Below are positions 1 through 4,640 of a stretch of DNA of 5,945 bases, one piece after another (positions within the stretch are counted from its first letter, which is position 1; every line of letters starts with the position of its first letter). Position numbers and translations under genes: made by a program. This stretch comes from Acidaminococcales bacterium (GTDB lineage Bacteria > Bacillota > Negativicutes > Acidaminococcales > JAISLQ01): NCBI GenBank assembly GCA_031275255.1, contig JAISPA010000261.1, forward strand, positions 1 through 5,945, read 5' to 3'. Below the pieces are notes generated by a model, which saw only the letters and a list, made by a program, of their open reading frames with translations, was not told the origin of the DNA and ran no database searches.

Positions 1-119
1 CCAGATTGGCAGGTTTTTCACCTTGCCTTGCCTGTTTTTTTCCAAAGACCTCAACTATTGCTTTTTAATCAGTAGTTTCATATAAAAACTTGCGCAAGGA
101 CTAAAGAAAGTAAATTGCC

Positions 120-148
120 TTGCCCGCCCGTCTTTTATATGCTAAAAT
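120..148 (+). promoter_or_regulatory. Extended -10 promoter for the panD operon
   Basis: A TTGCCC -35-like box (120-125) is followed by exactly 17 bp and then TAAAAT (143-148), with the extended -10 TGC directly upstream (140-142). This is a good match to a housekeeping sigma-70/SigA promoter. Transcription would begin near 155, leaving about 145 nt of untranslated leader before panD. No other comparable promoter is visible between here and the end of the third gene. It therefore probably drives panD, the M48 peptidase and the exported protein together. Assignment rests on consensus matching only. Confidence 0.6.
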
Positions 149-154
149 ATACCG

Positions 155-299
155 AGAAACGACGCGTCAGCGTTCGCCGCTTGGATCATTGCCATGACCG
201 AGACGGGCAGGCTTTATCTTTGAGTGCCTTCCGTTTTGGCGGCAGGTTTTTTGTTTTGCCGCGCGCGTTTGCGCCTGACGTTAAAACAGGGAGGGCAAA
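155..299 (+). promoter_or_regulatory. Structured leader of panD, possible cis-regulatory RNA
   Basis: The stretch between the predicted start of transcription and panD is unusually long and can fold. A GCGGCA/TGCCGC stem (239-244 with 257-262) encloses a U-rich 12-nt loop. A GCGC-GTTT-GCGC hairpin follows just downstream. A long-range CGTCAG/CTGACG pairing (165-170 with 275-280) could close the whole structure. Pantothenate genes in some Firmicutes carry the published 'pan' RNA motif, a hairpin with bulged adenosines. I cannot show that this leader matches it. The open frame across 115-378 is not a credible gene because it runs out of frame over panD and lacks a ribosome binding site. Confidence 0.3.
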
Positions 300-683
300 A
301 TGCAATACAAGATGTTTCACGGGAAGATTCACAGGGCGACCGTTACCGAGGCAAATCTCAGATACGCCGGCAGCATAACCATCGATCAGGAACTTTTGAC
401 GGCGGCCGGTATATTTGCCTATGAAAGCGTGTACGTTGTTGACGTTGACAACGGCAGCCGCTTTGAAACTTATACCATTCCCGGCCCGCCTAAATCCGGC
501 GTCATTTGTTTAAACGGCGCGGCCGCTAGGAAAGTTGCCGTCGGCGATAAGGTCATCATCATCGCTTACGCGCAGATGAGCAAAGAAGAAGCGGAAACTC
601 TTGTTCCCACCGTCGTGCTGGTGGATGAGCAGAATAGAATCACCGAAACGCGCGGCCGGGAAGAGCACGGGCAAAAGGCATAA
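300..683 (+). CDS. panD: Aspartate 1-decarboxylase precursor (PanD)
   Basis: This pyruvoyl enzyme converts L-aspartate to beta-alanine and CO2 in the cytoplasm, feeding pantothenate and coenzyme A synthesis. The 127-residue length is normal for the family. The [10 protein letters not shown] signature lies at residues 9-18. The self-processing Gly24-Ser25 site sits in YAGSITID; cleavage there yields the beta chain and an alpha chain with an N-terminal pyruvoyl group. Arg54 and Tyr58 in NGSRFETY match the conserved substrate-binding and proton-donor positions, and the [11 protein letters not shown] block follows. All expected active-site residues are present. The start is fixed by AGGGAGGG at 288-295, 4 nt before ATG. 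It is the first gene of an apparent operon; the next gene starts 51 bp downstream. panB and panC are not adjacent within the window. The last ~15 residues are charged and probably disordered. Confidence 0.97.
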   Translation: MQYKMFHGKIHRATVTEANLRYAGSITIDQELLTAAGIFAYESVYVVDVDNGSRFETYTIPGPPKSGVICLNGAAARKVAVGDKVIIIAYAQMSKEEAETLVPTVVLVDEQNRITETRGREEHGQKA

Positions 684-734
684 GCACGCGGGGCGGAATT
701 GCCTTTATATTTTTTGTGTGGGGAGGATAACGAA

Positions 735-1832
735 GTGTACAGCAAAATACGCAACAAAAGTTTGCTTATTCTATTGTTTGTTTTTTTATCCTGCGCGGCG
801 CTTTTTCCTGCGGGCGCGGATGCTTTTAATCTGGGCGGGATTATCGGCTCGGCGATCAACTCCGCTACGCAGCAGGCCAACGTAAACAAATGGCTGAACT
901 ATTATGATCAGGAAGGCCGGGAAGAACTTTTTGAAGTTTTCAAAGACTCCTACACCGCTAAAGAAAACCCCGAACTTAATATTCTTTTGAGCAATATTGT
1001 GGAACGCCTGTCCATTCCTATCGCCCAAAAGGATGTATCAATCATCGAAAGGCCTTACAATTACTTTATCGCCGCCGATAAGGACTTTAACGCCGCCTGC
1101 GGGCTGGGGCACACCATGATGGTGAACGAGGGGGTCTTTACTTTTCTCAACAACAACGAAGACCAAATTGCCGCCGTGATAGCCCATGAAATGGTGCACG
1201 GCCAAGAGGACCACAACATCAAGGGCGTAAAAAAGCAAATGTCCGCCATTTTTGCCAGAAACCTCATCGGTTCGCAGATAGGTTCTTACGGCGGGATTTT
1301 TCTTCTGGATCTGGCTACCGCCAACATAATGAACGCCGGCATCACCAAACCCAACGAATGGGAAGCCGACAACCTGTCTTTCGCTTTTTTGACCGACGCC
1401 GGCTACAATCCCGGCGCACCGGCCGCTGTTTGGCAGAAAATCACCGACAGCGCGCAAATGAAGGAGAACCAGAAACGTCTGCGTTTCGTGCTTGTCGCAT
1501 CCACCCATCCGAACAGCAAAGACCGCCGGGACAACTTCGCGAAAAAAATAACCGAATACAGTGGCGGCGTTGTCGCCGTCAATAAAGAAACCGGCGAAAT
1601 AAGCGTCAACGGCAAGGCTTTTCTGATTCCCGCCGACGACGGTGATATACAGGGCAAAGAACGCGCCTATATGATTGCCGGCCGGCTGACGTCCGTCTAT
1701 CACGCCGGAACCGTGGGGGAAGCAAAGGCTAAGGACGGCGCGGTGTTTCTGGGCGACGCTTTCTTGCTTAAAGCCGGAGAGAAAGACCCGTCGGCCGAAG
1801 ATTTGGCGCTGCTTTTAAATACTATCAAATAA
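735..1832 (+). CDS. Exported M48-family zinc metallopeptidase
   Basis: A 365-residue peptidase, predicted to act outside the cytoplasmic membrane (periplasm or cell surface). GTG at 735 is preferred because GGGGAGG (720-726) lies 8 nt upstream and the protein then begins with a classic signal peptide. An ATG at 699 would add 12 residues and has no suitable site. With the GTG start, basic residues precede a hydrophobic core (9-25) and a probable signal peptidase I site after Ala30 (AGADA/FNLG). Cys20 in FLSC is a weak alternative lipobox. The zinc site is clear: HEMVH at 151-155 and third ligand Glu210 in NEWEADNLS. The downstream STHPNSKDR block (256-264) is also typical of soluble exported M48 enzymes of the BepA/LoiP type. 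Residues ~275-365 form an extra C-terminal region I do not recognise. Substrate unknown; envelope protein quality control is inferred from the family. The next gene follows after 17 bp. Confidence 0.92.
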   Translation: MYSKIRNKSLLILLFVFLSCAALFPAGADAFNLGGIIGSAINSATQQANVNKWLNYYDQEGREELFEVFKDSYTAKENPELNILLSNIVERLSIPIAQKDVSIIERPYNYFIAADKDFNAACGLGHTMMVNEGVFTFLNNNEDQIAAVIAHEMVHGQEDHNIKGVKKQMSAIFARNLIGSQIGSYGGIFLLDLATANIMNAGITKPNEWEADNLSFAFLTDAGYNPGAPAAVWQKITDSAQMKENQKRLRFVLVASTHPNSKDRRDNFAKKITEYSGGVVAVNKETGEISVNGKAFLIPADDGDIQGKERAYMIAGRLTSVYHAGTVGEAKAKDGAVFLGDAFLLKAGEKDPSAEDLALLLNTIK

Positions 1833-1849
1833 AGCGGGAGATTATTCTT

Positions 1850-2899
1850 ATGAGAAAATTAAAAATATTAAGCGGTCTATTGTTTCCTTTTATTTTCTTT
1901 TTCGCCAGTACGGCTCTGGCCGCCATGGAATTTGACCAGGTGAAGTTTGTGACCGGCACGTTGTTGGGAGAAAAAGGGCCTAAATACATACCGTTCGCGG
2001 AGGGTTCGGATTTTCGCCTTTACATTCCGTCCGAAGGGAAAATACAACTGATTGACAAAAGAAGCGGAAAAATCACCGTTCTTAATCAACCCGCCCATCC
2101 GCTCCTTCTCTACCAAATCACCACGAAAGATGAAAAGTGGGTTTTCTACGCTGTTTTTGACCGTGCGGTAAATCACGGCATGAAAACAGAAAACTTCCAC
2201 TTGTTCGGCGTTTTGGGCGAAACGGGATATTTGCACGAATTTGCCAATCTTGACCTGCTCCGGGAAAACGGCTGGACGGCGGAAGGGTTGCAACTGCGCA
2301 TAGAAAAAAAACAATTGATTATCGACGGCATTACCAGAAGCAAAGATTCTCCTGATAACAAAATGCAGCCTTTCCGGCTTGATTGGGATGAAAAAAGCCA
2401 AAAGTTTACTTTTATAAACCAAAAAGCTTTGGATGACGCGCAAGACCTGCCGAAAAGGCTGAAAGAAGACGATTTTGTCCTTGATGGCATGCGGCTGGGC
2501 GACAATATCGGCAAGGCTGTGGATAAATACGGCGCCCAGTTTAAAACCAGTGAAAATACGGATGAAAACAACCAAAAGACTTTTGTCGAGAACCTTTACC
2601 CGAAAAAAATATCCTTTCAATATGATAAAGCGGACAACAGCATATGGTCGGTTGCCGTCCTGACCAAAAACATTCCCTCGCCCCGGGGCGTTACCGTGGG
2701 CATGTCCCTGCAGGATGTTACGGAAAAATACGGGCGCGCTTTTAAAAGAAAAAGGGACGAGAACCATATCCACTATATTTACGCCATGAAAAAGCAGTAT
2801 CCGGCCTCCGCCGACAACTCCGCGATTGGCTTTGCCGTAAACAACAAAGACAAAGTTGCAATGATTTATATTGAGCAGTGGAGCAAGGCTTTGGAATGA
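1850..2899 (+). CDS. Exported protein of unknown function with two C-terminal repeat units
   Basis: 349 residues. The start is supported by GGGAG (1836-1840), 9 nt before ATG, and by a signal peptide: basic MRKLK, a hydrophobic core at 8-20 and a cleavage site after Ala24 (STALA/AMEF). Residues ~25-200 look like a beta-rich domain (YIPFAEGSDFRLYIP, KIQLIDKRSGKITVL) that could be propeller- or lipocalin-like, but I do not recognise the family. Residues ~209-272 and ~280-342 appear to be tandem copies of a small alpha/beta unit. Each opens with a turn ending in G-x(8-10)-V-x-K-YG (GMRLGDNIGKAVDKYG and GVTVGMSLQDVTEKYG) and then runs through beta strands. Similar G-x-S-x-x-x-V-x-x-x-YG units occur in many secreted Firmicutes proteins of unknown role. 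It lies 17 bp after the M48 peptidase gene, so the two are probably co-translated; a substrate, inhibitor or partner relation is only a guess. Lysine-rich and without cysteines after the signal peptide. Confidence 0.85.
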   Translation: MRKLKILSGLLFPFIFFFASTALAAMEFDQVKFVTGTLLGEKGPKYIPFAEGSDFRLYIPSEGKIQLIDKRSGKITVLNQPAHPLLLYQITTKDEKWVFYAVFDRAVNHGMKTENFHLFGVLGETGYLHEFANLDLLRENGWTAEGLQLRIEKKQLIIDGITRSKDSPDNKMQPFRLDWDEKSQKFTFINQKALDDAQDLPKRLKEDDFVLDGMRLGDNIGKAVDKYGAQFKTSENTDENNQKTFVENLYPKKISFQYDKADNSIWSVAVLTKNIPSPRGVTVGMSLQDVTEKYGRAFKRKRDENHIHYIYAMKKQYPASADNSAIGFAVNNKDKVAMIYIEQWSKALE

Positions 2900-2965
2900 A
2901 AAACGCCAGTTGGCAAAAACCCCATGCCTGACATAAAAATGCACTTCGCTTCGCGCAGTTATCCG

Positions 2966-3024
2966 GCGGGCGGCAAACTGATCCGCAAATCTTATCCGTG
3001 TTTTAAACGGGGAACAGTATAAAA
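2966..3024 (+). repeat. Dispersed ~60-bp repeat, copy A
   Basis: This stretch, from GCGGGCGGCAAAC through CCGCAAATCTTATCCGTG to GGGGAACAGTATAAAA, recurs on the opposite strand at 4492-4552. About 60 bp align with roughly five substitutions and two single-base gaps. The left half expected from the 112-bp element at 4493-4604 is missing or too diverged to recognise in 2900-2965. Copy A therefore looks like a truncated or decayed copy. It lies between the stop codon of the exported protein gene and the palindrome at 3019-3069, with no coding potential of its own. Confidence 0.75.
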
Positions 3025-3069
3025 CAAAGAACCTGTTTTTACACTGTAAAAACAGGTTCTTTGTTTTAT
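3019..3069. terminator. Perfect 51-bp palindrome, probable bidirectional terminator
   Basis: Two 25-bp arms are exactly complementary around a single central C at 3044. The arms begin A-rich (ATAAAACAAAG) and end U-rich (CTTTGTTTTAT), with AACCTG/CAGGTT in the stem. Transcripts from either side would form a long hairpin ending in a U-rich run, as expected of a bidirectional intrinsic terminator between the panD operon and the genes beyond. The G+C content of the stem is low for a terminator and the U run is interrupted. A mobile palindromic unit is therefore an alternative. The 25-bp perfect pairing itself is read directly from the sequence. Confidence 0.6.
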
Positions 3070-3084
3070 TAAGGCTGCTTTATT

Positions 3085-3093
3085 TGATATAAT
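3085..3093 (+). promoter_or_regulatory. Extended -10 element upstream of the small membrane protein ORF
   Basis: TGATATAAT gives a perfect TATAAT hexamer (3088-3093) with the TG of an extended -10 at 3085-3086. No good -35 lies at the right distance; TTTATT at 3065-3070 is at 17 bp but weak. Transcription would start near 3100 and read toward the short ORF at 3268-3366. The element lies only 15 bp beyond the palindrome, in AT-rich DNA where chance matches are likely. Confidence 0.35.
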
Positions 3094-3148
3094 AAAAACC
3101 ATAAGATTATACGAAATCTGCCTTTTGTTTTCGCCTTTTTACCGCTGA

Positions 3149-3214
3149 ACTCCTGTCTTGAGGCTCCTGCCTTTATAGGAGACGGGGAAGTAAAGGGCGT
3201 GCATCAGCAGGAGT
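3149..3214 (+). promoter_or_regulatory. Foldable leader region, possible cis-acting RNA
   Basis: ACTCCTG (3149-3155) is complementary to CAGGAGT (3208-3214). Inside this, CTCCT (3164-3168) pairs with AGGAG (3177-3181) around an 8-nt loop. The intervening purine-rich segment (ACGGGGAAGTAAAGGGC) contains Shine-Dalgarno-like runs, one of which lies 8-9 nt before a GTG at 3199 in frame with the small ORF. Alternative pairings of the two CAGGAG/AGGAG segments with the two CTCCTG segments are possible, which is what a switch would need. I recognise no known riboswitch class here. Confidence 0.25.
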
Positions 3215-3267
3215 CGGATCTTTCGCTGCTCAAACGTCTGCTTCCCGGAAAATCAACGAAAAGAGGT

Positions 3268-3366
3268 ATGGACGTGCCGGAATATATCGGCGATTTCGGG
3301 TTGATTATCGTAAGTATTCTCATATTTTTATACGCCGGTTGGGATGTGTTTTTTCCTGACAGATAA
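3268..3366 (+). CDS. Probable small single-span membrane protein
   Basis: A short reading frame encodes up to 32 residues. A brief acidic N-terminus (MDVPEYIGDFG) precedes a continuous hydrophobic stretch (LIIVSILIFLYAGW, about residues 12-25) and a short tail, DVFFPDR. That is the pattern of a one-pass membrane microprotein. The start is uncertain. ATG 3268 is only 1 nt after AAGAGG (3261-3266). GTG 3274 lies 7 nt after it and may be the true start, giving 30 residues. A GTG at 3199 in the same frame would give 55 residues. The stop lies 24 bp from the convergent htpX stop. I do not recognise the family. The evidence is the hydrophobic profile and the ribosome binding site only. Confidence 0.4.
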   Translation: MDVPEYIGDFGLIIVSILIFLYAGWDVFFPDR

Positions 3367-3390
3367 TACCGGCGGAAGCGCTGACCTTTC

Positions 3391-4254
3391 TTACCGCAAA
3401 CTGCGCGCGAGTTGTTCCAGTTTTGCGATCCGTTCGGAAGTCGCCGGGTGTGTGCTGAAAAGATTGCCGAAAAGGCTACGGACACCGCCCAGGGGATTTA
3501 TGATAAACATGTTTGCGGTAGCAGGCGTAGCGTCCGGCAGCACTTTGCGCTGAGCATAGTTTTCAATCTTGCGCAGCGCGCTGGCTAAAGCAAGCGGTTT
3601 GCCGCTGATCCTGCCGCCCGTTTCGTCGGCGACAAATTCACGTGAGCGGGATATGGCCATTTGTATGAGCATGGCGGCAATGGGCGCCAGTATGAGCATG
3701 GCTATGGAGGCGATTGAGCCGGCGGCGTTGTTGTCGTTATCCCGGCGGCCGCCGCCAAGTATCATGCCCCAGCGGAGCATATCGGCGATCATCGTGATTG
3801 CGCCCGCCATGGTAGCGGCAACCGTGCTGATAAGCGTATCGCGGTTTTTTACATGCGCCAGTTCATGGGCGAGCACACCTTCCAGCTCTTCGTAGCTCAA
3901 TGCACGCATAATGCCGCTGGTGGCGGCGACCGCCGCGTGTTCGGGATTTCTGCCTGTGGCAAAAGCGTTCGGGACGTCGGTGTTGATCACATATACTTTG
4001 GGCATGGGCAGCTGCGCGCGGCGGGCCAGCCCGGAAACCATCCTGAACAGCTCGGGCGCGCTTTGCGCGTCCACTTCCCGGGCTTTGTACATTTTCAGGA
4101 CGATTTTATCGCTGTACCAATAGCTGACGAAATTGAGCAAAAGAGAAAAGCCAAACATCACGATCATGCCGCTTTGCCCGCCAAAGGCGCGTCCGGCCAG
4201 CACCAGCAGTATCATCATCAACGAAAGTAAAACAGCTGTTTTGAAATTGTTCAT
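3391..4254 (-). CDS. htpX: Membrane zinc metalloprotease HtpX (M48B)
   Basis: This 287-residue inner-membrane endopeptidase degrades misfolded or damaged membrane proteins, working alongside FtsH in the bacteria where it has been studied. Two N-terminal membrane segments (~5-24 and ~28-47) precede the cytoplasmic catalytic region. [15 protein letters not shown] (96-110) and [19 protein letters not shown] (121-139) hold the HELAH zinc site with His130, Glu131 and His134. Further hydrophobic segments lie at ~143-160 and ~180-200. The third zinc ligand, Glu206, lies in [10 protein letters not shown]. The C-terminus has the usual INPLGG and [14 protein letters not shown] motifs. Length and motif order are normal for the family. 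CCCTCC at 4264-4269 gives GGAGGG on the coding strand, 9 nt before ATG. It is apparently transcribed alone, with its own promoter and long leader. The downstream 24 bp separate it from a convergent small ORF. Confidence 0.97.
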   Translation of the reverse strand: MNNFKTAVLLSLMMILLVLAGRAFGGQSGMIVMFGFSLLLNFVSYWYSDKIVLKMYKAREVDAQSAPELFRMVSGLARRAQLPMPKVYVINTDVPNAFATGRNPEHAAVAATSGIMRALSYEELEGVLAHELAHVKNRDTLISTVAATMAGAITMIADMLRWGMILGGGRRDNDNNAAGSIASIAMLILAPIAAMLIQMAISRSREFVADETGGRISGKPLALASALRKIENYAQRKVLPDATPATANMFIINPLGGVRSLFGNLFSTHPATSERIAKLEQLARSLR

Positions 4255-4430
4255 TTTATATAGCCCTCCATCAGAATATTCTTTTTTGACCGCAAAAGGC
4301 GTTTGGTTGTCTTAACAACAACCGGCGCCCATATGCGGCGAACTGCTCCCCGCCGGCAAAAATACCCGCTGGAAGTAAAGGCGGCGCGGCACAAGGCGAT
4401 TGAGTGTATTTTTATTTCAATGGAAAACAT
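4251..4430 (-). CDS. Candidate 59-residue upstream ORF overlapping the htpX start
   Basis: In the htpX leader an ATG at 4430 opens a frame of 60 codons whose TGA overlaps the htpX ATG as ATGA. The product would start [14 protein letters not shown] and end [11 protein letters not shown]. It is rich in Arg/Lys in its second half and shows no domain or signal I recognise. AAAGG lies 7 nt before the ATG, a weak ribosome binding site. The predicted transcription start near 4442 leaves only about 12 nt of leader. The exact ATGA overlap hints at translational coupling, but a 180-nt open frame can occur by chance, and htpX has its own strong GGAGGG. Confidence 0.22.
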   Translation of the reverse strand: MFSIEIKIHSIALCRAAFTSSGYFCRRGAVRRIWAPVVVKTTKRLLRSKKNILMEGYIK

Positions 4431-4443
4431 CCCGCCGCCTTTA
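4255..4443 (-). promoter_or_regulatory. Long structured 5' leader of htpX
   Basis: About 188 nt separate the predicted start of transcription from htpX. An 11-bp perfect inverted repeat, TAAAGGCGGCG (4376-4386) and its complement (4433-4443), encloses 46 nt right at the 5' end of the transcript. Further GC-rich segments (GCCGGCGGGG, GGGCGCCGG) follow. The GGAGGG ribosome binding site is at 4264-4269. Such a leader could control htpX by RNA folding, for instance with temperature. I see no ROSE or fourU element paired to the ribosome binding site, so the mechanism is open. Confidence 0.35.
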
Positions 4444-4448
4444 TCTAT

Positions 4449-4457
4449 ATTATAGCA
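4449..4457 (-). promoter_or_regulatory. Extended -10 promoter of htpX
   Basis: On the minus strand TGCTATAAT gives a perfect TATAAT (4454 down to 4449) with the extended -10 TGC. The -35 position holds only AT-rich sequence (TAATAT), so activity would depend on the extended -10 or on an activator. The -10 is flanked by a 7-bp inverted repeat, TATCTAT and ATAGATA (within 4443-4464), which could be a binding site. Start of transcription is expected near 4442. Confidence 0.55.
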
Positions 4458-4458
4458 T

Positions 4459-4491
4459 AGATATTTTGCAGATATTATGTAGAATAATGGT
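4459..4491. repeat. Three 11-bp phased direct repeats over the htpX -35 region
   Basis: AGATATTTTGC (4459-4469), AGATATTATGT (4470-4480) and AGAATAATGGT (4481-4491) are consecutive 11-bp units. The first two are well matched (AGATATT), the third is weaker. They sit immediately upstream of the htpX -10, covering the -35 and beyond. One-turn spacing places each unit on the same face of the helix, as in sites for cooperative regulators. No known regulator is assigned. Confidence 0.45.
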
Positions 4492-4492
4492 T

Positions 4493-4604
4493 TTTATACT
4501 GTTCCCCGGTTAAAAGCACGGATAAGATTTGCGGGTCTGTTTGCCGTCCCGCGCGGCAAAGCAGCCGCAAAGCTGCCATGATTTTAGCCGGGGAACGGTA
4601 TTAA
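4493..4604. mobile_element. 112-bp MITE-like element with terminal inverted repeats
   Basis: The ends are a 23-bp imperfect inverted repeat. The left end, 4493-4515, reads on its complement TTTTAACCGGGGAACAGTAT and on to AAA. The right end, 4582-4604, begins TTTTAGCCGGGGAACGGTAT. They match at 20 of 23 positions. The interior is non-coding and contains two short hairpins: TTGCCG/CGGCAA (4541-4546 with 4554-4559) and GCAGC/GCTGC (4561-4565 with 4572-4576). Its left half recurs inverted at 2966-3024, so the sequence is repeated at least twice locally. No transposase is present, so any movement would need one supplied elsewhere. A REP/BIME-type or structured-RNA repeat is an alternative. No clear target-site duplication is visible. 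Confidence 0.55.
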
Positions 4605-4640
4605 CCCAAGCAAATGGCAAGCGTGAAGCTTGGCTCGTAT

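Noticed and set aside
1..60. Possible terminator of an upstream gene (GGCAGG with CCTTGCC, then a T7 run at 35-41)
   Set aside because: The stem needs a bulge and is separated from the T run by several bases; no upstream coding frame ends here to support it.
115..378. Open frame with an ATG ahead of and overlapping panD
   Set aside because: No ribosome binding site, overlaps the panD promoter's -10 and then panD out of frame. The composition does not look like a protein.
699..734. ATG 699 as the start of the M48 peptidase
   Set aside because: It lacks a ribosome binding site and would place an acidic segment before the signal peptide, whereas GTG 735 has GGGGAGG at 8-nt spacing.
1038..1703. 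221-codon antisense open frame opposite the M48 peptidase gene
   Set aside because: The sense strand carries the HEMVH zinc motif and EAD ligand; the antisense product has no recognisable feature.
1877..2944. 355-codon antisense open frame opposite the exported protein gene
   Set aside because: It mirrors the lysine-rich sense gene, so it is Phe/Val-rich, and lacks a convincing start site. The sense frame has a ribosome binding site, a signal peptide and recognisable repeat units.
2900..2965. Left half of the 112-bp element expected next to repeat copy A
   Set aside because: Only scattered matches (CCCC, ATAAAA, CTTCGC) remain; too weak to call.
4616..4633. Hairpin CAAGC/GCTTG just after the DJ-1 gene as a terminator
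   Set aside because: Five-bp stem without a U run on the minus strand; too weak.
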